Made by a program: the position numbers and the translations under genes. From Microbacterium sp. B35-30 (GTDB taxonomy: Bacteria > Actinomycetota > Actinomycetes > Actinomycetales > Microbacteriaceae), in the NCBI RefSeq assembly GCF_010634855.1, contig NZ_MWLQ01000009.1:1-44344 (forward strand): a stretch of 44,344 nucleotides of DNA, in the 5' to 3' direction. Below the pieces are notes generated by a model, which saw only the letters and a list, made by a program, of their open reading frames with translations, was not told the origin of the DNA and did not search any database. Of the stretch, positions 26,319 through 33,945 are shown in pieces; within the stretch, counting starts at the first letter, position 1, and each line of letters starts with the position of its first letter.

Positions 26319-27274
26319 GAACCCCCTCCGATCCGGATGCGCGGGTCGACGACCACGTACAGGATGTCGGCGATGAGGTTGCCGACGATCACGAGCACCG
26401 CCGACAGCAGCAGCACAGCGAGTACGACGGGGTAGTCGAGGCTGCGGGTCGCCGTCAGGAAGTACGGCCCGATGCCCGGCCAGCCGAAGATCGACTCGGT
26501 GACGATGGCACCGGTCACGAGGATCGGGAGGGCGAGGCCCAGCTGGGTGATGATGGGAAGCATCACATTGCGGCCGACATGGCGCGTGAGCACCTGACCG
26601 CGCGAGGCGCCGAAACCGCGCTGCACGAGCACGTAGTCCTGCGACAGCTGACTGATCGTGGCCGCGCGCACGTAGCGGGCGAGCTCGGGGAAGAAAGCCA
26701 CCACGAGCACCAGGAACGGCATCACGAAGTGCATCAGGAAGTCGACGGGATCACCCTGCTTGCCCACCGAATGCATGCCGATGATCGGGAACCACCGCAG
26801 CTGGTACCCGAAGACGTAGATCACCAGGAGCGCGAACCAGAACGACGGCGTGGCGATGCCGATGCCGGCGATGCCGTCGATCGCCTTGTCGATCAGGGTG
26901 CCGCGGCGGGAGCCGGCGATCAGGCCGAGCACCACGGCGATCACGAGAGCGGCGACGTAGGCGGGCGCCACCAGCAGGATGGTGTTCGGGATGCGGGCGG
27001 CGAGCTCCTCGGCGATGGGATGCCGGCTCACCAGCGAGTAGCCGAGATCGCCCTGCACCACGTTGGCGAGCCAGAGTCCGTACTGCACGACGATGGGCTG
27101 GTCGAGGCCGTAGCGGGCGCGTATCGCCGCCTGGGTCTCCTCCGACATCTGCGGCGTCGTGATCGTATCGACGACGTCATACGGCGCCGCGTGCAGCAGC
27201 AGGAAGACGACGAACGTCACCAGCAGCAGCATCGGCAGGACCTGCAGCAGACGACGCAGGATGTAGACCGCCAT
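26315..27274 (-). CDS. Peptide/nickel-type ABC permease (DppB-like)
   Basis: 319 residues, six membrane segments. MAVYILRRLLQVLPMLLLVTFVVFLLLHAAPYD is the standard DppB opening; the periplasmic loop holds RYGLDQPIVVQYGLW, and the EAA-type loop is YVRAATISQLSQDYVLVQRGFGASRGQVLTRHV. It forms the pore with the DppC-like subunit. ATG at 27274 with a GAAAGGAGAAC ribosome site. A strong hairpin separates it from the binding-protein gene upstream. Confidence 0.93.
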   Translation of the reverse strand: MAVYILRRLLQVLPMLLLVTFVVFLLLHAAPYDVVDTITTPQMSEETQAAIRARYGLDQPIVVQYGLWLANVVQGDLGYSLVSRHPIAEELAARIPNTILLVAPAYVAALVIAVVLGLIAGSRRGTLIDKAIDGIAGIGIATPSFWFALLVIYVFGYQLRWFPIIGMHSVGKQGDPVDFLMHFVMPFLVLVVAFFPELARYVRAATISQLSQDYVLVQRGFGASRGQVLTRHVGRNVMLPIITQLGLALPILVTGAIVTESIFGWPGIGPYFLTATRSLDYPVVLAVLLLSAVLVIVGNLIADILYVVVDPRIRIGGGS

Positions 27275-27301
27275 CGTTCTCCTTTCGGGCGGACGACGAA
27301 A

Positions 27302-27338
27302 TGGATGCCGGCGGCCGAACCTCGGCCGCCGGCATCCA
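27302..27338 (-). terminator. 17-bp hairpin inside the ABC operon, after the binding-protein gene
   Basis: TGGATGCCGGCGGCCGA pairs perfectly with its complement around a 3-nt loop, followed on the minus strand by ATTTCG. It lies 9 nt past the binding-protein stop. It probably acts as a partial terminator or mRNA stabiliser, so that the binding protein is made in excess over the permease. Confidence 0.6.
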
Positions 27339-27346
27339 CTCGTTCC

Positions 27347-28930
27347 TTACTGCTCGGTGAGCAGCCCGAAGTTCTCGAGGGTGTAGATCGGCACGAGCTT
27401 CGCGTCGTCGACGCCGCCGATCCGCGGGTTCACCGCGAGGATCTTGAGGTTGTCGGCGAGCGGGAAGACCACCGCGTCCTCGGCGATCTGCGCCTGCAGG
27501 TCGGCGTAGACCGCCTTGCGGGCCTCGGGGTCGAGCTCGACGGCGCCCTGGTCGAACAGCGCGTCCGTGGCCGGGTTCGAGTACGAGAAGTAGTTGGCCG
27601 AGGCGCCGGTGCGATACAGCAGGCTGTACGCGTCCGGGTCCTGGCCCATGATGTAGCCGCCGAGGAACGCGTCGTACTGCGATTCGGCGCCCTTCTGGAT
27701 CTCCTCGAAGACCGCAGCCGGCTCGATGCCGGCCAGCTCGACCGTGATGCCGGCATCCTGCAGCTGCTGCTGGATGAGCGTCGCCTCGGTGGTCTGCGCG
27801 GGATCTGCACCGGCGTACGCGAGCGTGATCGAGAGGTCGGAGACGCCGGCCTCTTCGAGGAGGGCTGCCGAGGCATCCGCGTCCTGCTCGTACTGCTCGA
27901 CGTCGTCCGTCGCGAACGCGTTGCTCGGCGGGAGGATCGCGTACGCGCTCTCGTAGTAGTCGTCGCTCAGGAACGCCCCGGTGTTGATCTCGTCGCGGTC
28001 GAGGGCGAAGAAGATCGCCTGGCGCACCTTCTGGTCGGTGAGCTTCGCGGCGTTGAGGCCGACGTAGGCGACGCGTCCCTCGGCGTACGGGTAGACGTTC
28101 AGTCCGGCGCCCTCGAGCTCGGTGATCTGGTCGGGCGTCGCGAACGAGGCGTCCACTTCACCGGTCTGCAGCGCCGTCTTCACGGTGTCGGCGTCGGCCA
28201 CGATGCGCAGCGTGACCTCGGGGATCTTCGGCGCGTCGCCGTAGTAGTTCTCGTTCGCCTCGAACGTGAGGTACTGGCCGCGCTCGTACTCGGTGAGCTT
28301 GTAAGGGCCCGAGCCGACCGCGATCGGGTCGAGCTCCGACACCGAGAAGTCGGTGACGTCGCCGTATACGTGCTCGGGGATGATGTACGTCTCGGTCGCG
28401 ATGTTGCTGAGGGCCGCCGCGCTCACGCTCGGCAGGTGGAAGACGACGGTGCGCTCGTCGGCCGCCTCGGCCGTGATGGGCTGGTCGCCGACGTACAGCA
28501 GGTCGGCGTTGCCGTTCTCACGCACCGCCTTGTTCGTGTAGGTGAAGACGACGTCGTCGGCGGTCAGCGGCTCTCCGTCGGACCACTTGAGGTCTTCCTT
28601 CAGCGTGACCGTGACCGAAAGGCCGTCCTCGGCGGGCTCGATGGACTCGGCCAGCTCGTTCACGACCGTGCCGTCGCCCTCGACCCGCGCGAGCGGCGAG
28701 TAGACGAGGTTGGTGACGGTCAGACCCCAGCGGTCGCCGACGTTGATTGGGTTGAGCGACGTCGGGTCGCTCGCGATCGCGTAGGTGAACTGGCCGGTCG
28801 CCTCGGCGCCGGTCGTCTCAGGTGCCGCGTCGCCCTGCGCGCAGGCAGCCAGTCCGATGGTCGCCGCCAGTGCCAGTGCGATGGGGGCGATTACTCGCCG
28901 TCTCGGCTTCATGAGCCCTTGGGTCTTCAT
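27347..28930 (-). CDS. Peptide/nickel-type ABC substrate-binding lipoprotein (family 5)
   Basis: 527 residues. Signal peptide with the lipobox LAAC, lipidation at Cys30, then a Ala/Thr/Glu-rich linker. The SBP_bac_5 fold is evident: FTYAIASDPTSLNPINVGDRWG, the ESIEPAEDGLSVTVTLKEDLKWSDGEPLTADDVVFTY block that defines the family, DPIAVGSGPYKLTEYERGQYLTFEANENYYGDAPKIPEV, and VRQAIFFALDRDEI. It should bind a peptide or similar solute outside the cell and deliver it to the permease pair. Ligand not predictable. ATG at 28930 (GAGGA upstream); an alternative ATG at 28912 would shorten the signal peptide by six residues. First gene of the operon. Confidence 0.92.
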   Translation of the reverse strand: MKTQGLMKPRRRVIAPIALALAATIGLAACAQGDAAPETTGAEATGQFTYAIASDPTSLNPINVGDRWGLTVTNLVYSPLARVEGDGTVVNELAESIEPAEDGLSVTVTLKEDLKWSDGEPLTADDVVFTYTNKAVRENGNADLLYVGDQPITAEAADERTVVFHLPSVSAAALSNIATETYIIPEHVYGDVTDFSVSELDPIAVGSGPYKLTEYERGQYLTFEANENYYGDAPKIPEVTLRIVADADTVKTALQTGEVDASFATPDQITELEGAGLNVYPYAEGRVAYVGLNAAKLTDQKVRQAIFFALDRDEINTGAFLSDDYYESAYAILPPSNAFATDDVEQYEQDADASAALLEEAGVSDLSITLAYAGADPAQTTEATLIQQQLQDAGITVELAGIEPAAVFEEIQKGAESQYDAFLGGYIMGQDPDAYSLLYRTGASANYFSYSNPATDALFDQGAVELDPEARKAVYADLQAQIAEDAVVFPLADNLKILAVNPRIGGVDDAKLVPIYTLENFGLLTEQ

Positions 28931-29067
28931 CGTGGTTCGAGTCCTCTTCGCTGTGCATGCGCCCGAATGAACGCACCGTTCGAGCCTAGGTCGGCCCGTG
29001 AGAGGCAGGCGCCGATCGGCAGAACAATTGCGAAGTATGTCGGCGCGGTGACATGCACATCGAGCCC

Positions 29068-29073
29068 TAGGCT
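29068..29073 (+). promoter_or_regulatory. -10 box of the acetyltransferase gene (TAGGCT), leaderless
   Basis: TAGGCT, 6 nt (CAGAGC) before the ATG at 29080. Confidence 0.5.
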
Positions 29074-29079
29074 CAGAGC

Positions 29080-29664
29080 ATGCTGCTCACCCTGCCCATC
29101 GCGCTGGAGAACGAGTACGTGCGCCTCGAGCCGCTCGCGCCCGAGCACGAAGCCGATCTCGCCGCGGCGGCCGTCGGTCTCGAGCACACCTGGTACACCT
29201 CGGTGCCGCGTGCCGAGGGCGTCGGCGCCGATATCGCACAGCGTCTGGCGTGGCGCGACGAGGGCCACATGAATCCGTGGGCTGTGCGACGCCTCGACAC
29301 CGGGCGGGTGGTGGGGACCACCACCTTCTGCAACATCGACCAGCCCAACCGCCACGTCGAGATCGGCCACACCTGGATCGGACGAGAGGCGCAGCGCACC
29401 GCGGTGAACACGGCGTCGAAGCTGCTGCTGCTCGGCCATGCGTTCGAGGCGTGCGACGCGATCGCGGTCGAGTTCCGCACCCACTGGCACAACCTTCAGT
29501 CGCGCGCGGCGATCGCCCGCCTCGGCGCCCGCCAGGACGGCGTGCTGCGCAACCACCGCCTTGGCCCCGACGGCACACTGCGCGACACCGTGGTCTTCTC
29601 GATCCTCCCCCACGAGTGGCCCGCAGTGCGCCTCGGCCTCACCGAGCGCCTCGCCCGCGGCTGA
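29080..29664 (+). CDS. GNAT acetyltransferase, RimJ/RimL-like
   Basis: 194 residues. The opening LENEYVRLEPLAPEHEADL and the central RRLDTGRVVGTTTFCNIDQPNRHVEIGHTWIG fit the RimJ/RimL branch of GNATs. The HTWIGREAQRTAVNTASKLLLLGHAFEACDAIAVEFRTHWHNLQSRAAIARLGARQDG region holds the acetyl-CoA helix, with the usual Asn-x-x-Ser-xx-Ala-Ile end. Such enzymes acetylate N-termini or small molecules; the target is unknown. Monocistronic: its own -10 upstream and a palindromic repeat downstream. Confidence 0.85.
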   Translation: MLLTLPIALENEYVRLEPLAPEHEADLAAAAVGLEHTWYTSVPRAEGVGADIAQRLAWRDEGHMNPWAVRRLDTGRVVGTTTFCNIDQPNRHVEIGHTWIGREAQRTAVNTASKLLLLGHAFEACDAIAVEFRTHWHNLQSRAAIARLGARQDGVLRNHRLGPDGTLRDTVVFSILPHEWPAVRLGLTERLARG

Positions 29665-29713
29665 CCTGCCGCAGCGGCATCCGTCCCCTTGCCCTGGTCC
29701 GCGGCACTTGTCG

Positions 29714-29782
29714 GGTTTGGGGCGCGTTCTCTCCGTTGGGGCGCAGATTCTCCGCCCCAACGAAGATTCTGCGCCCCAAACC
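29714..29782. repeat. Two-stem palindromic repeat, left copy
   Basis: Outer arms GGTTTGGGGCGC (29714-29725) and GCGCCCCAAACC (29771-29782); inner arms CGTTGGGGCG (29734-29743) and CGCCCCAACG (29753-29762). AGATTCT occurs twice inside. It matches the copy at 30924-30992 closely and lies between the acetyltransferase stop and the AbiEi-like gene. Confidence 0.85.
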
Positions 29783-29921
29783 AGAGGAGGGACAGATGCT
29801 GCACCCGGGGACCGCAGCACCCGCTCCTCCCCGACCGCGGCTATTCGCGGCTCGACGGGGCTTTTCCACGATCAGCGCCACGGGACTCCGCACCCGCGCG
29901 GGCTGTGAGCAGGCTCGACGC

Positions 29922-30878
29922 ATGCCACCGATGCGTCTGCTGCGTCACCACGATCTCGTCCTGCTCGGTGTGAGCCCGCGCCGGCTGGCGGCGGCGCTCC
30001 GTGCGGGATCAGTGGTCAAGGTTCGGCCCGGCGTGTTCGTGCGAGGCGACGCGTGGAATGCAGCGATACCCGAAGCCCGCTCCGTCGCACGGGCCCAAGC
30101 ACTGACGGCGGTCTCAACGATCCCTCCGGTCGTGTCCCACGAAACGGCGGCCGCTGTGTACGGTCTGCCCCTGTATCGCGCGCATGACCGGGATCGCGTC
30201 CATGTGATCGCAGCCACCGGGCGCCCCGGTGCCGCCGCAGGGGTCATACGCCATCGCGGGGAACTCCCCGACGACCACGTTGTCGAGCTAGAGGGCATGC
30301 GCGTCACCTCGCTCATGCGCACGGTGGCCGATGTCGCGCGCACCACCACCTTCGAGCAGGGGGTGACCATCACTGACGCAGCGCTGCGCCAGCAGTTCGT
30401 GACCGGCCCTGGTCGGTACGACCTCGAGGGCGCCGAGGACTTCAGGCAGAGGGTGTTCGAGATCGTGCGACGAGCTGCGCATGGGCAGACGCGCGCACGG
30501 CGTGTGCTTGAGTTCGCCGACGGGCGTGCGCAGCTTCCGGGCGAGAGCATCAGTCGAATCCGCCTGCACGACCTGGGGTTCCGAGCGATTCAGCTGCAGG
30601 TGGCGGTGGCAGGACCACGGAACACCACCTACTTCGTCGATTTCGGCCTGGAGGACATCGCCGCGCTCGGCGAGTTCGACGGTGCGATCAAGTACGTGGA
30701 CGGCCGACTCCTCGACGGGCGCACGTCGTCGCAGGCACTCGACGAAGAGAAGCAGCGCGAGGACTGGATCCGCGGGACTACCCAGCGCCGCTTCGCCCGC
30801 TGGGGATGGCCGCACCTGCGCACGGCCGCCCACTTGGGCGCACGGCTCGAGGCGTTCGGCATCCGCCCTCTGTCCTGA
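29922..30878 (+). CDS. AbiEi-like N-terminal domain fused to a PD-(D/E)XK-like domain
   Basis: 318 residues. The N-terminal part (MRLLRHHDLVLLGVSPRRLAAALRAGSVVKVRPGVFV pattern) is the winged-helix segment seen in AbiEi-type antitoxins. The middle (VSHETAAAVYGLPL, RVHVIAATGRPG, GMRVTSLMRTVADVART) is typical of actinobacterial stand-alone AbiEi/DUF559 proteins. The C-terminus (about 215-318) reads like a Vsr/DUF559 nuclease core: a Glu in GESISRIRLHDLG, Asp in YFVDFGLED, and GEFDGAIKY as E-x-x-x-x-K. Nuclease activity is inference. No AbiEii toxin gene is adjacent. ATG at 29922 or 29931; longer upstream frames run through the repeat. Flanked by two copies of a palindromic repeat. Confidence 0.75.
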   Translation: MPPMRLLRHHDLVLLGVSPRRLAAALRAGSVVKVRPGVFVRGDAWNAAIPEARSVARAQALTAVSTIPPVVSHETAAAVYGLPLYRAHDRDRVHVIAATGRPGAAAGVIRHRGELPDDHVVELEGMRVTSLMRTVADVARTTTFEQGVTITDAALRQQFVTGPGRYDLEGAEDFRQRVFEIVRRAAHGQTRARRVLEFADGRAQLPGESISRIRLHDLGFRAIQLQVAVAGPRNTTYFVDFGLEDIAALGEFDGAIKYVDGRLLDGRTSSQALDEEKQREDWIRGTTQRRFARWGWPHLRTAAHLGARLEAFGIRPLS

Positions 30879-30923
30879 GAGCGCCGCCGCCCCGAGCGGG
30901 ACCGACTGTCCCCTGCTCGCGAG

Positions 30924-30992
30924 GTTCGGGGCGTGTTCTCTCCGTTGGGGCGTAGATTCTCCGCCCCAACGGAGGAAGTGCGCCCCAAACCC
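30924..30992. repeat. Two-stem palindromic repeat, right copy
   Basis: Same layout as the left copy: outer arms GGTTCGGGGCG and GCGCCCCAAACC (one mismatch), inner arms CTCCGTTGGGGCG (30941-30953) and CGCCCCAACGGAG (30963-30975). It lies between two convergent stops, so it may also terminate transcription both ways. Confidence 0.85.
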
Positions 30993-31016
30993 GAGAAGAA
31001 ACGCCGGATGCCGGGC

Positions 31017-32966
31017 TCAGCCGTCGATGACGGCGACGAGCTCGTCGAGGAAGGCGTTGAAGTCGCTGCCGCGGCGCACGATCCGCTGCACGCTGTCGCG
31101 CTCGCTGAACACCTCGACGAACTGCTCGAACACGGTCTGGAACGCCTCGCGGTCGGTCTCCGAGAAGGCGACGAGCGCCACGACCTGCACGCGGCCGTCG
31201 CCCCACGGGATCGACGGGTCCGCGATGCCGATGGCGATGGCCGTGCGGGATGCCGTCATCTCCAGCGCATGCGGCACCGCCAGGGCATCCGTGAACGCGG
31301 TGGATGAGAGCCGCTCTCGTTCGATCGTGCGCTCGATGTACTCGGCGTCGATGACGCCGCGCTCCCGGAGCAATGCGCCGAGCGCGCGGATGACACCCTC
31401 CTCGCCGGCGACGGCCGCGTCCTCGAGCCCCCGCACGAAGGCCGACGGCTCGAAGTAGCGCTCGAGTTCGGCACGCAGCCTCGCCAGCCGTCGCGAACGA
31501 CGGATGCGCCCCGCGGCCGCCTGCACGCGTTCGACGTCGCCGTCGGTCAGGAACGGCTGGATGCGGACGATCCGCTCATTCGTCACGGGCGGATCGATGG
31601 TCGTCAGCACCAGGTCGGTGTCGATCGACGCCCAGTCCGGATCGACGCGCGTCTCGACGCCGACGACCTCGATCGCCTGCCCGAGCGAGCGGTCGACGCT
31701 CGAGCGCAGCAGCTCGTGCAGGTCGTAGTACCCGGGGCACACGATGGTCGCGGTCAGCAGCTGGTCGGCGCGGCGGCTGCGCTCGAGGCGGCCGCCGACA
31801 TGCATGGCGATGTAGGCGATCTCGTCGTCGGGCAGCGGGATGCCCAGCCTCTGCTGCAGGCGGCTCGCGATGAAGACCGCCACCTCGAAGATCATCGGAT
31901 ACGTCGACTTCAGCGACCGCGTGAGCGGGTTGCGCGACCACGCCTGCTCGCGGGCGCGGTGCAGCAGGTTCTGCACGTGGAGGGCCAGCCGCGCCACGAA
32001 GTCGTCGTGGGCGATGTCGACCAGGAACTCCTCGGCGGCGGCGCTCACGACGTCGTGCACCGCCGTCTCGACCTCGGGATCGAGGGTGGACGGCGCGGTG
32101 GCGGATGCCGCGCCCTCGAGCCCGTCCGGTGCGACGACGCGCGTGAGCACCAGGGTGGCGAGATGCTGCAGGTCGGCACTGCCGAGCTGCACCTGGAGGT
32201 GCCGCTCCGACAGGTCGGCGATGATCGCCGCCACCTGGGTCTGCGTGGGCCGGTCACGCGCGCCAGCGCCCTCGGCGCCGACGGCGTCGAGCGGGCGGTC
32301 CCGCGCGGTGCGGTCCGCCGCGATCGCGATGTGCATCACCACGTCGGCGATGCCGAACTCGTTGACGAACCAGCCCAGCTCGCCGAGCCGCGCGACGAGC
32401 TCGGTCTTGAACGGCCCGAACGCCTGGGCACCGACCGACCCCTCGCCGAGCGTGCGCCGGAGGGCCGAGAGGTCGAAGGATCCGGCATCCATCTCGTCAT
32501 GCGCGAGCTTGCTGAGAAGCCGTCGCTGGGCGCCCTCGGTGCCGCGCAGCCGGGCACGCGATGCGGAGCGCTCGAGGGTCAGCTCGGTACCGCCGAGCAG
32601 GCCGCGCACCCGCGCAAGGTCGGCGTCGAGCGTCGCGGGCGAGACGTGCAGCGCTTCGGCGGTCTCGAACACCTCGATGCCGTCGGCGGCGTCGAGGAGG
32701 GCCCGCACCAGCGTGTGCAGGCGGTCGCGGGGCGTGCCGGCGTCGCCGCCGACTCGGAGGGCTGCGGCGGCCTCGGAACCGGCCCGGTACCCCTGAGGAC
32801 CCGACTCGACCGCGACGCCCGGGGCGACGCGGGCATTGGCCGCCGTCACGTACGACCGAATACTGCGGGGGGTGACGCCCAGGGCGTCGGCGAGGGCGGA
32901 TGCCGTCACCCAGTCGCCGTCGCGCAGGAGCAGTCCGAGCACACGATCCTGCCGGGCCCGGGTCAC
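31017..32966 (-). CDS. mtlR: PRD-containing transcriptional regulator of the mannitol PTS (MtlR-like)
   Basis: 649 residues from GTG 32966. N-terminal HTH domains (RQDRVLGLLLRDGDWVTASALADALGVTPRSIRSYV; a second near FETAEALHVSPATLDADL), then PRD1 (His in VVMHIAIAADR), PRD2 (His in IAYIAMHVGGRLER), an EIIB-like domain with Cys in TIVCPGYYDLHEL, and an EIIA-like domain with His in ALAVPHALEMT. In this family phosphorylation of these sites by EI/HPr and by mannitol EII tunes DNA binding. Divergent from the mannitol operon, so the likely target is that promoter. The open frame to 33122 translates the palindromic repeat and is not used; TTG at 32978 is an alternative start. Confidence 0.88.
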   Translation of the reverse strand: MTRARQDRVLGLLLRDGDWVTASALADALGVTPRSIRSYVTAANARVAPGVAVESGPQGYRAGSEAAAALRVGGDAGTPRDRLHTLVRALLDAADGIEVFETAEALHVSPATLDADLARVRGLLGGTELTLERSASRARLRGTEGAQRRLLSKLAHDEMDAGSFDLSALRRTLGEGSVGAQAFGPFKTELVARLGELGWFVNEFGIADVVMHIAIAADRTARDRPLDAVGAEGAGARDRPTQTQVAAIIADLSERHLQVQLGSADLQHLATLVLTRVVAPDGLEGAASATAPSTLDPEVETAVHDVVSAAAEEFLVDIAHDDFVARLALHVQNLLHRAREQAWSRNPLTRSLKSTYPMIFEVAVFIASRLQQRLGIPLPDDEIAYIAMHVGGRLERSRRADQLLTATIVCPGYYDLHELLRSSVDRSLGQAIEVVGVETRVDPDWASIDTDLVLTTIDPPVTNERIVRIQPFLTDGDVERVQAAAGRIRRSRRLARLRAELERYFEPSAFVRGLEDAAVAGEEGVIRALGALLRERGVIDAEYIERTIERERLSSTAFTDALAVPHALEMTASRTAIAIGIADPSIPWGDGRVQVVALVAFSETDREAFQTVFEQFVEVFSERDSVQRIVRRGSDFNAFLDELVAVIDG

Positions 32967-33004
32967 CTGCCCAGTCAACCACGCGCACGTCGGCGCCGGC
33001 CCGA

Positions 33005-33107
33005 GGCGTTTCGTCTCGCTTCGCTCGCTCAACGACCGAAACCAGCGCCGGGAGCCCCCATCCCCGGTCGTTGAGCGAGGGGGCGCCAGCGACAGAGACG
33101 AAACGCC
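33005..33107. repeat. Intergenic palindromic element, copy 5
   Basis: GGCGTTTCGTCTCGC..GCTCAACGACCG, then CCCCGGTCGTTGAGCGAG..GAGACGAAACGCC: two half-units in inverted order. It lies in the divergent control region between mtlR and the mannitol operon. Confidence 0.8.
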
Positions 33108-33160
33108 CCGAACCCGCCGCACGACACAGTGCGTTTCCGCCCCCGTGGAAGAAGGAGTGG

Positions 33161-33189
33161 TTGTCCCCTCTCAGCGTTCTCACAAGAAT
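33161..33189 (+). promoter_or_regulatory. Possible promoter of the mannitol PTS operon
   Basis: TTGTCC, 17-nt spacer, AAGAAT; start codon of the first gene is 22 nt downstream. The -10 overlaps the palindrome AATGGCCATT (33187-33196), a possible regulator site. GGAGG precedes the ATG. Confidence 0.35.
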
Positions 33190-33210
33190 GGCCATTGAGG
33201 AGGCGGGTCG

Positions 33211-33567
33211 ATGAGGATCCTTGTGGTCTGCGGAGCGGGTGCCTCGAGCACCTTCGTCGCTCAGCGTGTGCGCCATGCGGCGCACGCCGAGGGCCTCGAC
33301 TACTCCGCCTTCGCCGGCACCGAGCAGTCGCTGCCCATCGACCTCGATGCCGCGGACGTCGTCCTCGTCGGTCCGCATCTCGCTCACGCGCTGGAGCGCA
33401 TCGAACGGGATGCCGCTGCACGGGGCACGACGGTCGTGCTGCTGCCGTCCGACATCTTCGGAGATCGCGACGGCACCCGCACCCTCGCGCTGGTCCGCGC
33501 CGCGACCGGGAGCCTCGGGGGGCCGCTCCCGGCCGCGGATGCGGCAGGGCCCGAAAGCCCGGACTGA
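33211..33567 (+). CDS. PTS EIIB component, lactose/cellobiose-like
   Basis: 118 residues. Opens MRILVVCGAGASSTFVAQRV, with the phospho-accepting Cys7 in the P-loop-like VVCGAGASSTF; the rest (VVLVGPHLAHALERIE) fits the Lac/Cel EIIB fold. No matching EIIC is in the window, and the mannitol transporter already carries its own EIIB domain, so this one may serve another permease or act on the regulator. ATG preceded by GGAGG at 33197-33201. First gene of the operon. The C-terminus after residue 100 is Ala/Pro-rich. Confidence 0.85.
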   Translation: MRILVVCGAGASSTFVAQRVRHAAHAEGLDYSAFAGTEQSLPIDLDAADVVLVGPHLAHALERIERDAAARGTTVVLLPSDIFGDRDGTRTLALVRAATGSLGGPLPAADAAGPESPD

Positions 33568-33664
33568 CCCCCACCCGAGCCCCCGCAGACAGAGCGCGCA
33601 CGGCCAGACAGACCCGCACCGACAGAGCAGTCCTGAACCAGAAACCAGAAAAGGGGTCGACAAC

Positions 33665-33943
33665 ATGCCACCCATCTCCCGCACCGTCCGCATCGGATCG
33701 GCGCACGGTCTGCACGCCCGGCCGGCGAAGCTGTTCGCGCAGGCGGCGAAGAACGCCGGCATCCCGGTCACGATCGCGAAGGACGCGGGAAGCCCCGTCA
33801 ACGCGGCAAGCATCCTCGGCGTGATCGCGCTGGGCGTCGAGCGGGGCGATTACGTGACGCTCACCGCGGACGGCGACAACGCGGAGGCGACGCTCGACAC
33901 GCTCGCCGAACTCCTGACCACCGACCACGACGCGGAGGCGTGA
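33665..33943 (+). CDS. ptsH: Phosphocarrier protein HPr
   Basis: 92 residues. Receives phosphate from enzyme I on His17 in GSAHGLHARPAK and passes it to EIIA domains. The regulatory-site region reads NAASILGVIALGVERGD, with Ser49 where Gram-positive HPr is phosphorylated by HPr kinase, although actinobacteria usually lack that kinase. ATG at 33665 with AAGGGG upstream. The next gene, enzyme I, starts 3 nt after its stop, so the two general PTS proteins are coupled. Confidence 0.93.
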   Translation: MPPISRTVRIGSAHGLHARPAKLFAQAAKNAGIPVTIAKDAGSPVNAASILGVIALGVERGDYVTLTADGDNAEATLDTLAELLTTDHDAEA

Positions 33944-33945
33944 AC

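Noticed and set aside
26579..29272. 897-codon plus-strand open frame
   Set aside because: It is antisense to the ABC permease and binding-protein genes, whose products match their families end to end; its own product is Arg/His/Asp/Val-rich without recognisable domains.
29250..29921. N-terminal extension of the AbiEi-like gene
   Set aside because: It overlaps the acetyltransferase gene out of frame and runs through the palindromic repeat.
29714..30992. Insertion sequence
   Set aside because: The flanking elements are direct-order copies of a palindrome, no transposase is encoded and no target-site duplication is visible.
32967..33122. N-terminal extension of the PRD regulator
   Set aside because: These codons translate the palindromic repeat element and no relative would share them; GTG 32966 fits the HTH start.
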